A stretch of DNA of 64,000 nt. Source: Actinomycetota bacterium (GTDB lineage Bacteria; Actinomycetota; Thermoleophilia; Solirubrobacterales; Solirubrobacteraceae). Below the pieces are notes generated by a model. That model saw only the letters and a list, made by a program, of their open reading frames with translations. It did not search any database and was not told the origin of the DNA. The DNA is taken from assembly GCA_005883215.1 (NCBI GenBank), contig VAYS01000010.1, forward strand, positions 62,001-126,000. Reading direction: 5' to 3'. The translations under genes and the position numbers were made by a program. This document shows positions 39,733 to 46,851 of the stretch, one piece after another. Positions within the stretch are counted from its first letter, which is position 1. The number at the start of each line of letters is the position of its first letter.

Positions 39733-39999
39733 GTGCCAATCCATCAGCGCTACCGCCTGCGCTCCCCGTCGGGGCGCGAGGCCGTGCTCGAGGCCGAGCC
39801 CGACCGCGTATACGTCGATCGCCAGACCGGGGAGGAGATGGAGGTCACCGGCATGGTCCTGCCGCTGGCGCCCTCGCCCTCCCAGCTGCCATGGGCGGTG
39901 GAGAACCTGCGCTCCTGCTCCTGGTGCGGTCAGCTGGCACAAAAGGACCTCAACGACTGCCCCCATTGCGGCCGCCGCATGGCCGCCTTCGTGGCGTGA
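39733..39999 (+). CDS. Small zinc-ribbon protein
   Basis: An 88-residue protein. The C-terminal half holds a four-Cys zinc ribbon, SCSWCGQLAQKDLNDCPHCGRRM (Cys-x2-Cys, Cys-x2-Cys). The N-terminal half is beta-like with RYRLRSPSGREAVLEAEPDRVYVDRQTGEEMEV. No catalytic motif. GTG at 39733 lies six bases after TAGAGT. The gene overlaps the next lipoprotein gene by four bases (GTGA). It could bind nucleic acid or another protein; function unknown. Confidence 0.72.
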   Translation: MPIHQRYRLRSPSGREAVLEAEPDRVYVDRQTGEEMEVTGMVLPLAPSPSQLPWAVENLRSCSWCGQLAQKDLNDCPHCGRRMAAFVA

Positions 40000-40409
40000 G
40001 GCCGCCCGGCCGCATCCTGCCCGCCGTCGCCACCCTGGGCGTGTTCGGCCTGGGCGTCGGCCTGGGCGCCTGCGGCGGATCGAAGGTCTCAGACGCGGTT
40101 CCCAAGACCGTGCCCGAACTGACCGCGCCGCCCAACAGCGCCTCGGCCCCCGCGTCCACCACCGGCACGACCTCGACCACTAGCACGAGCACCACGGGGA
40201 CCGACACCACGTCGACCGACACGAGCGGAACCGGTGGCACCAGCGCCGGCGGGACGGACACCGGATCCGGCGCCGGGTCGGGTTCGGGCGGTGCATCCTC
40301 CGGCGGCTCGGGCGCCGGCACCGGCGGCTCGGGCAGCGGCGGCGGCAGCGGCGGCAGCTCCGGCGGCAGCTCGTCGGGCGCGGGCTCCGGCGGAGCGGCC
40401 GCTCCCTAG
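39996..40409 (+). CDS. Thr/Ser/Gly-rich lipoprotein
   Basis: A 137-residue predicted lipoprotein: signal RPPGRILPAVATLGVFGLGVGLGAC with lipobox LGAC. After a short KVSDAVPKTVPELTAPPNS segment the chain is almost only Thr, Ser, Gly and Ala (TTGTTSTTSTSTTGTDTTST, then Gly/Ser runs), a probable extended wall-spanning stalk with no domain attached. GTG start overlaps the zinc-ribbon stop. Similar Thr-Thr-Gly-Thr tails occur in the DUF4333-like lipoprotein at 43877. Role unknown. Confidence 0.68.
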   Translation: MRPPGRILPAVATLGVFGLGVGLGACGGSKVSDAVPKTVPELTAPPNSASAPASTTGTTSTTSTSTTGTDTTSTDTSGTGGTSAGGTDTGSGAGSGSGGASSGGSGAGTGGSGSGGGSGGSSGGSSSGAGSGGAAAP

Positions 40410-40415
40410 TCAGTC

Positions 40416-40440
40416 GGGCCGCGGCGCGACGCCGCGCCCC
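40416..40440. terminator. Bidirectional hairpin between convergent genes
   Basis: CGCGGCG (40420-40426) pairs with CGCCGCG (40430-40436) around CGA, extended by GGG/CCC after one mismatch. It separates the convergent lipoprotein and secreted-protein genes. No T-run on either side. Confidence 0.5.
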
Positions 40441-41096
40441 TAGGGCGTGGAGATCAGCGTGGCCGTGAAGGTCAGGCGCGCCGTCTTGTACAGGCAGAAG
40501 TACTGGGTGTTCTGACCCACGCGCTGCTGGGCGGTCTGCTGCGTCGTGTTGTTGCACTGCTTCTTCTGCCGGCTCGCCCGCCAGGACGTCGAGTTGGAGA
40601 AGCCGATGGCCAGCGCCGGCGCCCAGGTGGGCACCGTCAGGGCCACCACCCAGCCCTTCTTTACCGGGATCGTCGTGTCGAGCGGGAACTGCGTCGTCTG
40701 ACCGAAATAGGACTGGAGCTGGACCACGGGACTCACGGCCATCACCTGGTAGAAGAGCTTCTTGCGCGGGCGCAGGATCGTGATCTGGGCCGAGGCGGGG
40801 CCGCCCTCGTTGGTGTTGAAGAACGTGGTCTGCTTCTTGTTGGGCTTGCCCAGGGTGATCGACCAGGCCACGATCCGCCCGTCGCGGGGGATCGTGTCCG
40901 GGCCCCGGGAGGTGCTCGTCTTGGCCTGATAGCCGCTCGTTCGGCTCACGGCCAGGCACGGGCTGGAGGGGCAGGCGGGGGTAGCCGAGCTCGAGGAGAA
41001 GCCGATCTCGCTGATCCGGGCGCTCGCCGAGGGCGCCAGCGCCAGCGCCAGCGCCGGCACGCATAGTGCGGTTATCGCTCGTCTCATCATCGTCAT
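40440..41096 (-). CDS. Secreted protein of unknown function
   Basis: A 218-residue exported protein. Signal peptide MRRAITALCVPALALALAPSASA, cleaved before RISEIGFSSS. The mature part is beta-rich with conserved-looking Trp and aromatic positions (IVAWSITLGKPNKKQTTFF, LFYQVMAVSPVVQLQSYFG, WVVALTVPTWAPALAIGFS) and Cys residues at CPSSPCLAV, KKQCNN and YFCLYKTARL that may pair. It ends in an even beta strand LTFTATLIST. ATG at 41096 or the third-codon ATG at 41090 may be used; no clear ribosome binding site. I know of similar exported proteins in Solirubrobacter-like genomes but not of a function. Confidence 0.72.
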   Translation of the reverse strand: MTMMRRAITALCVPALALALAPSASARISEIGFSSSSATPACPSSPCLAVSRTSGYQAKTSTSRGPDTIPRDGRIVAWSITLGKPNKKQTTFFNTNEGGPASAQITILRPRKKLFYQVMAVSPVVQLQSYFGQTTQFPLDTTIPVKKGWVVALTVPTWAPALAIGFSNSTSWRASRQKKQCNNTTQQTAQQRVGQNTQYFCLYKTARLTFTATLISTP

Positions 41097-41150
41097 TCAA
41101 CACGAGCGACCGGTCGGGGTCGCGGCCGGCGGTGGCGTTTCGGGAGAAAG

Positions 41151-41162
41151 TTGCACGTGCAA
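41151..41162. promoter_or_regulatory. Perfect palindrome TTGCACGTGCAA upstream of ABC exporter
   Basis: A perfect 12-base palindrome directly abutting the -10-like TAGACT of the ABC exporter operon. MarR- and TetR-type repressors bind similar short palindromes; no such gene is adjacent, so the regulator would be encoded elsewhere. Confidence 0.45.
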
Positions 41163-41168
41163 TAGACT
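41163..41168 (+). promoter_or_regulatory. Probable -10 (TAGACT) of the ABC-2 exporter operon
   Basis: TAGACT ends 11 bases before the ATG at 41180 and overlaps the right end of the palindrome context, so a bound repressor would block it. Confidence 0.4.
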
Positions 41169-41179
41169 CCGCGGCCGGG

Positions 41180-42172
41180 ATGCCGGCGATCGAGGCAACC
41201 AAGCTCGAGCGCGAGTTCAAGGGCGGTCTCAGGGCGGTGGACGGCATCGACCTGGCGGTCGCGCCGGGCGAGGTCTACGCCTTCCTGGGCCCAAACGGGG
41301 CGGGCAAGACCACCACGGTGCGCATGCTCGTCACCCTGCTGCGCCCCACCGGGGGCGAGGCTCGGGTGGCCGGCTTCGACGTCGCCCGCCAGCCCGCCGA
41401 GGTGCGGCGGCGGATCGGGGTGGCCCTTCAAGAGGCCGCGCTGGACCTGCTCATGACCGGGCGCGAGCTGATCGAGCTGCAGGCCACCCTGCACGGCATC
41501 GACCCCCGGTCGGTGCGCTCGCGGGGCGACGAGCTGCTCGAGCGGGTCGGGCTGACCGAGGCCCGCGATCGCCGGGTGGGCACCTATTCCGGGGGGATGC
41601 GCCGGCGCCTGGATCTGGCCATGGCGCTGATCCACGAGCCCCAGGTGCTGTTCCTGGACGAGCCCACCACCGGCCTGGATCCGGTTTCGCGCCTGACCCT
41701 GTGGGACGAGGTGCGGCGGCTCAAGGGCGAGGGCACCACCGTGTTTTTGACCACCCAGTACCTCGAGGAGGCCGACCAACTCGCCGACCGGCTGTCGATC
41801 ATCAGCGCCGGCAAGCTGGTGGCCGAGGGCACCCCCGGCGAGCTCAAGGCCCAGGTCGGCCGGCCGCACCTGGACATCACACTCTCCGACGGCGCCGACC
41901 CGGGCGACGCTAACCGGGTGCTGGAGCGCTTCGGCGAGCTCCAGCCGCCCGGGCCGGACTGCCACTTCTCGCTGCGGGTGGGCCACGGCGCCGCCGACAT
42001 CGCTCCGGTGGTGCGGGCCCTGGACGAGGCCGGCCTGCGGGTCGCCTCGCTACAGGTGATCGAACCCTCGCTCGACGACGTCTTCGTGGCCAAGACGGGG
42101 CGCCACCTGGAAGGCGCCTCCGAGCAACGGGAAGCGGCCGCTGACGCGGCCGGGTCCGATGGCGACCGCTGA
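41180..42172 (+). CDS. ABC-2 exporter ATP-binding protein (DrrA-like)
   Basis: A 330-residue ATPase. Walker A GPNGAGKTTT, signature YSGGMRRRLDLAMALIH, Walker B VLFLDEPTTGLDP and switch His replaced by Gln in LTTQYLEEAD, a feature of the DrrA/daunorubicin-type group. A C-terminal accessory domain of about 100 residues follows (GELKAQVGRPHLDITL to IEPSLDDVFVAKTGRHLE). It powers export by the two permeases that follow. ATG at 41180 was chosen from TAGACT placement and because the ATPase fold starts at AIEATKLER; an earlier in-frame start at 41066 would run across the palindrome. Confidence 0.93.
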   Translation: MPAIEATKLEREFKGGLRAVDGIDLAVAPGEVYAFLGPNGAGKTTTVRMLVTLLRPTGGEARVAGFDVARQPAEVRRRIGVALQEAALDLLMTGRELIELQATLHGIDPRSVRSRGDELLERVGLTEARDRRVGTYSGGMRRRLDLAMALIHEPQVLFLDEPTTGLDPVSRLTLWDEVRRLKGEGTTVFLTTQYLEEADQLADRLSIISAGKLVAEGTPGELKAQVGRPHLDITLSDGADPGDANRVLERFGELQPPGPDCHFSLRVGHGAADIAPVVRALDEAGLRVASLQVIEPSLDDVFVAKTGRHLEGASEQREAAADAAGSDGDR

Positions 42173-42983
42173 GGCCGCGGTCCCCCGGGTCGCCGTCGGC
42201 CGCGCGGCGCCCGGCCTGGCCATCACGGTGCTGGCGCTGGGCCGGCGGGCGCTGCGCAACTCGTTGCGCCGGCCCCAGTTCCTGGCCCCGCTGATCGTCT
42301 TTCCCTCGCTGATGCTGGCGGTCAACGTCGGCGGGCTCAGCCGCACCACCAGCCTGCCCGGCTTTCCGCACGTGCACGGGTTCCTGGACTTCCAGCTCGC
42401 CGCCGCGCTGGTCCAGTCGCTGATGCTGGGCGGCGTGAGCGCCGGCATCGCCACCGCGCTGGAGATCGAGGGCGGCTTCTTTGATCGCCTGATCGCCGCC
42501 CCGATCCCGCGGGTGGCGATCGTGCTCGGGCGCCTGCTGGCGACCGGCGCGCTGGCCGCGGGCCAGGTGGCCTACTTCCTCGCCCTGGGCCTGACCTTCG
42601 GCGGCCACATCGAGGGGGGCATCGCCGGCGTGGTCCTGGTGCTGGCGATCGGCGTGGTGGCGGGAGTCGGCTTCGGGGGGATCGGGGTGATGCTCGCGCT
42701 GCGGGCGCGCAACGCCTCCACCGTCCAGGGGATCTTCCCCATCGTGTTCGTGGTGCTGTTCATCTCGGATGCCTTCTTTCCCCAGAACCTCCTGTCCTCC
42801 CCCGCCGACGCGGTGGCGGCCTACAACCCGCTCAGCTACGTCGCCGACGGGATGCGCAATCCGATCATCGCCTCGATCTCGGCCACCAAGGTGATCGACG
42901 GGCTGATCGCCGCCGCCGGTATCGCCGTGGTGGCGATGGCGCTGTCGGTGTGGGCGTTGCGGGGAAGGCTGCGCGAGGAATGA
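42159..42983 (+). CDS. ABC-2 type permease, first subunit
   Basis: A 274-residue membrane protein with six helices and the ABC-2 pattern RRALRNSLRRPQFLAPLIVFPSLMLAV, then GGFFDRLIAAPIPRVAIVLGR and the conserved FPIVFVVLFISDAFFP with YNPLSYVADGMR near the end. It overlaps the ATPase gene by 14 bases. Together with the second permease it would form a heterodimeric channel. Likely cargo is a drug, lipid or small hydrophobic compound; not predictable from sequence. Confidence 0.9.
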   Translation: MATAEAAVPRVAVGRAAPGLAITVLALGRRALRNSLRRPQFLAPLIVFPSLMLAVNVGGLSRTTSLPGFPHVHGFLDFQLAAALVQSLMLGGVSAGIATALEIEGGFFDRLIAAPIPRVAIVLGRLLATGALAAGQVAYFLALGLTFGGHIEGGIAGVVLVLAIGVVAGVGFGGIGVMLALRARNASTVQGIFPIVFVVLFISDAFFPQNLLSSPADAVAAYNPLSYVADGMRNPIIASISATKVIDGLIAAAGIAVVAMALSVWALRGRLREE

Positions 42984-43744
42984 CCGCCTCCCTGCGCGCG
43001 ATGGGCGCCCTGGTGCGGCGCGCGCTAAACGAGATCCTGCGGGTCCCGGGGGGCGCGATCCCCGGCGTGCTGGCCCCCACCATCTTCATGCTCGGCCTGT
43101 CGGCCGTGTTCGGCAAGGCCTCGCACCTGCCCGGCTTTACGGCGTCTGACTTTCGCACCTTCATCGTGCCCGTCGGCTTCCTCCAGGGGGCCAGCTTCAC
43201 CGGCGCCGCCACCGGGGTCAACCTGGCCCGCGACATCGAGCAGGGGTGGTTTGACCGCCTGCTGCTCTCCCCCACCCCGCGGCCGGTACTGCTCGCCGGC
43301 CTGGTCGGGTCGGCTTCGCTGCGGGCGCTGATGCCCGCCAGCTTCCTGCTCGTGGTGGCGCTGATCGTCGGGGTCCACTGGCCCGGCGTGCTCGGGCTGG
43401 TGGTGGCGGGCGCGCTGGTGATGGGCCTGGCGTGCGTGATGGCCCTGTGGGCGGTAATGCTCGCGCTGCGCTTTCGCACCCAGCAGGCGGCGCCGCTGAT
43501 GCAGATCGGCGGCTTCATCGCCGTGCTGTTCACCACCGCCTATGCCCCCCAGGCGCTGCTCACCGGCTGGCTGCGCGACGTGGCTCGGATCAACCCGGTC
43601 ACCCACGTCCTAGACGGCGTGCGCCAGGGCTTCGTCGCCCAGGTCACCTGGGGAAAGACCTGGCCCGCCTTCGTCGCCGTGGCCGGGCTGATGCTCGTGC
43701 TGGGAGCGCTCGCGGTGCGCGGCCTGCGCCGCGTCGGGGTCTAG
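42980..43744 (+). CDS. ABC-2 type permease, second subunit
   Basis: A 254-residue membrane protein homologous to the preceding permease: RRALNEILRVPGGAIPGVLAPTIFMLG, DIEQGWFDRLLLSPTPRPVLLAGLVG, and ARINPVTHVLDGVRQGFVAQ. Six helices. ATG at 42980 overlaps the previous stop (ATGA). The two permeases are clearly related but diverged, so the exporter is a heterodimer. The operon ends here; a TAGCGT element follows for the next gene. Confidence 0.9.
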   Translation: MTASLRAMGALVRRALNEILRVPGGAIPGVLAPTIFMLGLSAVFGKASHLPGFTASDFRTFIVPVGFLQGASFTGAATGVNLARDIEQGWFDRLLLSPTPRPVLLAGLVGSASLRALMPASFLLVVALIVGVHWPGVLGLVVAGALVMGLACVMALWAVMLALRFRTQQAAPLMQIGGFIAVLFTTAYAPQALLTGWLRDVARINPVTHVLDGVRQGFVAQVTWGKTWPAFVAVAGLMLVLGALAVRGLRRVGV

Positions 43745-43778
43745 CTGCGGTGCGCGCTCTGCGCCGCCTTACGCGTGT

Positions 43779-43784
43779 TAGCGT
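43779..43784 (+). promoter_or_regulatory. Probable -10 (TAGCGT) of the DUF4333-like lipoprotein gene
   Basis: TAGCGT lies 92 bases before the ATG at 43877; the leader ends in AAGAGGAGG, a strong ribosome binding site. Confidence 0.3.
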
Positions 43785-43876
43785 GCGCATTTGGCCCTCG
43801 GTGAGTGCGCACGGCAGCCTCTGAAGGAGGAGGTCGAGCAGCAAGCCGGGGCACACGATGTAAGAGGAGGACGTTT

Positions 43877-44332
43877 ATGCCTAGGTGGACCGGCCGTGCG
43901 GTGATGGCACTGGCCATAGTGGGCGCGGCGACGGCCGCCGGCTGCGGGACGAAGACGATCAAGCCCGAGGCGGCCGAGAACTACGTGCGCACCCAGGAGA
44001 AGGACGCGCTGGGCGGTGAGCCGAAGTCGGTCAAGTGCCCGAACGACGTCGAAGCCAAGGTGGGAGGCACCATGACCTGCAATGTGACGTTCGCCAACGA
44101 CAATGAGGGTAAGGCGACCCTTCACATTACGGGCATTCAGGGAGACACAGTCCTCTTTGCCCCCCTCACCAAGGCCGACATTGAGGGAGACACCGGGGGC
44201 GGCACGAGCACGACCGGCACCGAGACGACCGGGACGGACACCACCGGCACGGACACCACCGGCACCGACACCACCGGCACCGAGACGACCGGCACCGACA
44301 CCACCGGCGGCTCGGGTGGCGGCACGCCCTAG
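43877..44332 (+). CDS. DUF4333-like lipoprotein with Thr-Thr-Gly-Thr tail
   Basis: A 151-residue lipoprotein. Signal with lipobox AAGC (TAAGCGTKTI), then a compact domain of about 80 residues resembling DUF4333: AAENYVRTQEKDALGG, VKCPNDVEAKVGGTMTCNVTF with two Cys that could form a disulfide, and GKATLHITGI. The tail from about residue 110 is a 5-residue repeat TTGT(D/E), six perfect copies. ATG at 43877 has GAGGAGG six to eight bases upstream. DUF4333 domains occur in mycobacterial and other actinobacterial lipoproteins of unknown function. A perfect 12-base hairpin follows the gene. Confidence 0.82.
   Translation: MPRWTGRAVMALAIVGAATAAGCGTKTIKPEAAENYVRTQEKDALGGEPKSVKCPNDVEAKVGGTMTCNVTFANDNEGKATLHITGIQGDTVLFAPLTKADIEGDTGGGTSTTGTETTGTDTTGTDTTGTDTTGTETTGTDTTGGSGGGTP
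44210..44299 (+). repeat. Six tandem 15-base repeats encoding TTGT(D/E)
   Basis: Six in-frame copies with small base changes encode Thr-Thr-Gly-Thr-Asp or -Glu, followed by a partial unit. Probably an extended, possibly glycosylated stalk; copy number may vary between strains. Confidence 0.85.
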
Positions 44333-44358
44333 TACGGCGGGCGACCGCAGCGAGATTT

Positions 44359-44386
44359 GGGGCGCGCCGGAAGACCGGCGCGCCCC
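44359..44386. terminator. Perfect 12-base hairpin between convergent genes
   Basis: GGGGCGCGCCGG (44359-44370) pairs perfectly with CCGGCGCGCCCC (44375-44386) around AAGA. It separates the DUF4333-like gene and the enoyl-CoA hydratase remnant. No T-run, so its action as intrinsic terminator is uncertain. Confidence 0.65.
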
Positions 44387-44396
44387 ATTCGTCCGG

Positions 44397-44964
44397 CTAT
44401 TGCCCCTCGAACGTAGCGTGCCCGGGGCCGCGCTCCAGGAACGAGCGCACCGCGCCGCGCAGGTCCTCGGTGTCGAACAGCGCCCCGGCCAGGTCGGGCA
44501 CGACTTCGTCGGCTGCCCGGGGACCGCCGCGCTCGGCGGCCGCCACGATCGCCTTGGTGGCGGCGTGGGCGCGCCACCAGCCCAAAGCGCGCCGACTCGG
44601 CCGCCAGCAGCAGGTCGCACGCGAGCGAGAGCTCAAACGCGGCGGTCAGGCACAGCGCGTGGGCGGCGAACACGGTGGGGAACTCGAGCGCCTCGACGCG
44701 GTGGATCAGGTCGAGCAGCGAGCGCCACAGCTCGGCGCCCGCTTCGCCCGACAGGCCGTCGAACAGGTGCACGTCCACGCCAGCGGAGACCGCCCGCCCC
44801 TCGGCGCGCACCAAGACGCCGCGCGGCGGCTCCCCCTCCAGCTCGGCGACCGCGCCCGCCAGGCCGTCCATCATCGCCCGGTCGAACAGGTTCAGCGGCG
44901 GCGCATCGAGGGTGAGCACGGCCAGGCCGCCGTCGCGCTCCAGGCGCACCGGGTCGACCGTCAT
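44397..44964 (-). pseudogene. Enoyl-CoA hydratase/isomerase, internal loss with frameshift
   Basis: The N-terminal part (ATG at 44964) reads LAVLTLDAPPLNLFDRAMM, GRAVSAGVDVHLF and HALCLTAAFELSLACDLLLAAESARFGLV, a normal crotonase start with both oxyanion segments. Near 44575 the frame breaks; in another frame the C-terminal end resumes with AHAATKAIVAAAERGG, then EVVPDLAGALFDTEDLRGAVRSFLERGPG, and stops at 44397. The usual middle (catalytic loop and following helices) is missing. Total coding is about 190 codons against about 260 normally. It follows the HIT gene closely in the same direction. Decay or assembly fault; see the parallel damage at 14801 and 37455. Confidence 0.75.
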
Positions 44965-44971
44965 GCGCCGT

Positions 44972-45379
44972 TCATCCGCGCAGCTCGTCGGCCGCCGCCG
45001 CGATCTCGGTCTCGTCGCCGGGCCCCGGCACCCAGGGCAGGCGCAACGGGTCGCCCTCATAGCGCGGAATCACGTGGATGTGAAAGTGAAAGATCGTCTG
45101 CCACGCCGCCCGGCCGAGCGAGTTGAGCAGGTTCACCCCGTCGGCTCCGAGCCGGTCGACCGCCCGCCCGGCCAGCCGCTGGGCGGCCACGGCGCAGGCG
45201 CACAGATCCTCGGCGGAGACCTCGTGCAGGTCGCGCGCGTGCGCGCGGGGGACCACCAGCGCGTGGCCCCGGGTGGCCGGATTGATGTCCATGAAGCTGA
45301 CCGTGCGCTCGTCGGAGTCGACGATCTGGGCCGACAGCTCCCCGGCCACGATCTTGCAGAACAGGCAGTCCTCCGCCAC
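44972..45379 (-). CDS. HIT-family protein
   Basis: A 135-residue histidine-triad protein. It starts DCLFCKIVAGEL with a Cys pair (CLFC), has SFMDINPATRGHALVVPRAH and the catalytic triad HFHIHVIPRY. HIT hydrolases split nucleotide phosphoramidates such as AMP-lysine. GTG at 45379 lies eight bases after TAGTCT, where TAG is also the stop codon of the CCA transferase gene. It overlaps neither neighbour and is followed seven bases later by the enoyl-CoA hydratase remnant. Confidence 0.92.
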   Translation of the reverse strand: MAEDCLFCKIVAGELSAQIVDSDERTVSFMDINPATRGHALVVPRAHARDLHEVSAEDLCACAVAAQRLAGRAVDRLGADGVNLLNSLGRAAWQTIFHFHIHVIPRYEGDPLRLPWVPGPGDETEIAAAADELRG

Positions 45380-45387
45380 GGCGAAGA

Positions 45388-45393
45388 AGACTA
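45388..45393 (-). promoter_or_regulatory. Probable -10 (TAGTCT) of the HIT gene
   Basis: TAGTCT on the minus strand ends 8 bases before the GTG at 45379. The first three bases are also the stop codon of the upstream gene. Leaderless transcript inferred. Confidence 0.35.
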
Positions 45394-46851
45394 TTGGCCC
45401 CTGTCGGGCCCCGTCTCCTGGGCGTCCGCCCGCTCGGCCCTGCGCGCGCGAAGGTAGGCCACGGCCCCAGCGCGGTCGGTGATCTCGCCGGCGTACTGGG
45501 CTTCGGCCAGCTCGTCGAGCAGCTCGCCGATCGCCGGTCCGGGGGCGAGCGAGAGCTCGCGCGCCAGCTCGTCGCCCCGGAGCACGGGGGCGGGCGGCCC
45601 CTGCGCGCGCCAGCGCAGGGCGGCCCCCAGGACCTCGCGCGTGAGCTCGGTGTGCGCCGCGATCGCCGGCTGGGCGTTGGCGCCGCGGGTGGCCAGCCGG
45701 TCGGCGAGCGAGAGCAGCGTGACGTCGACCTCCACCGGGTCGCAGGCGCGCAGGTAGCGGTGCAGGACCCGCAGGGAGAGCGGGCGCTCGTGCACCAGGA
45801 AGCCGAGCCGGAGGTGGTGGCGGGTCAGATCGGCCACGTGGCGGCGCAAGCGCTCCGAGGAGCGCAGCCGGCCCAGCACCTCCTCGGCCATGCGGGCGCC
45901 GACCTCGTCGTGACCGAGAAACGTCACCCGCCCCTCGGGGGTCACCGCGCGGGTGGTGGGCTTGGCCGCGTCGTGCAGCAGCGCACCGAGGCGCAGCGCC
46001 TCGCCGCGCGAGAGCGAGTCGGCCAGCGGCTCGTCGAGCAGCGCCGCCACCGCGCCGCCGTGCTGGGGACCCACGGCGGCCGCCGGGTCGCGCTGCAGCT
46101 CGATCACGCCGCCGAGCACGGCGAGCGTGTGGTCGTGCACGTCGAGGTGGTGAAAGCGGGTCTGCTCGACTCCGTGCAGGGCCGACAGCTCGGGCAGGAC
46201 CACGTCGGTGGCCCCCACCTCCTCCATCAGGCGCAGGCCGGCGAGCGCCGCCTCGGCGACCACGATCCGCCGCAGCTCAAAAAACAGCCGCTCGCCCGCC
46301 ACCCGCTGGAGCCCCGGCGCCCGCTCGCGCGCCGCCCGCACGCTCGCGGCCTCGGCGTCAAAGCCCAGCTCGCACGCCACCCGCGCCAGCCGCAGCACGC
46401 GGAGCGGGTCGTCGACGAACGCCTGCGGGCTGACCATCCGCACCCGGCGGCGGCGCAGATCCTCGGCGCCCCCGGTGGGGTCCACCAGCTCCCCGCCGGC
46501 GAGCGGCTCGCCCAGCGCGTTGATGGTGAAGTCGCGTCGGCGCAGATCGGCCTCGACGCTGCCGCCGTGCAACGGGGTGATGTCGACCTGCCAACCCTCT
46601 CCCACCACCCGCCAGGCGCCGTGGGCCTCTGAGAGCTCGAACGCGGCGGCCGACGCCGCCCGCCCCAGGCGCCGGGCGGCCGCGCCCAGGTCGCCCGCCA
46701 GCACCAGGTCGAGGTCGTCGGTGGGCCGGCCCAGGAGCCGGTCGCGCACCGTCCCGCCCACCACCCACGCCCCGGTGCCCTCGAGCGCCGCTCGAGCGAC
46801 TTCCCGCGCCTGGGCGGCGCTTCCGCGCAGCTCGGGTCCCGGGGCGCTCAG
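45391..46851 (-). CDS. CCA-adding enzyme / poly(A) polymerase-type nucleotidyltransferase
   Basis: A 486-residue class II tRNA nucleotidyltransferase. The head domain has WVVGGTVRDRLLGRPTDDLDL (metal-binding Asp pair) and RRDFTINALGEPL; then VDDPLRVLRLARVACELGF; an HD domain with LRLGALLHDAAKPTTRA and LGHDEVGARM follows. It adds or repairs CCA at tRNA 3' ends. No ATG, GTG or TTG lies between the alr stop and the conserved GG motif; CTG at 46851 overlaps the alr stop (CTGA) and has GGGGAG before it, so a CTG start is proposed. A sequence error is possible. Confidence 0.85.
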   Translation of the reverse strand: MSAPGPELRGSAAQAREVARAALEGTGAWVVGGTVRDRLLGRPTDDLDLVLAGDLGAAARRLGRAASAAAFELSEAHGAWRVVGEGWQVDITPLHGGSVEADLRRRDFTINALGEPLAGGELVDPTGGAEDLRRRRVRMVSPQAFVDDPLRVLRLARVACELGFDAEAASVRAARERAPGLQRVAGERLFFELRRIVVAEAALAGLRLMEEVGATDVVLPELSALHGVEQTRFHHLDVHDHTLAVLGGVIELQRDPAAAVGPQHGGAVAALLDEPLADSLSRGEALRLGALLHDAAKPTTRAVTPEGRVTFLGHDEVGARMAEEVLGRLRSSERLRRHVADLTRHHLRLGFLVHERPLSLRVLHRYLRACDPVEVDVTLLSLADRLATRGANAQPAIAAHTELTREVLGAALRWRAQGPPAPVLRGDELARELSLAPGPAIGELLDELAEAQYAGEITDRAGAVAYLRARRAERADAQETGPDRGQ

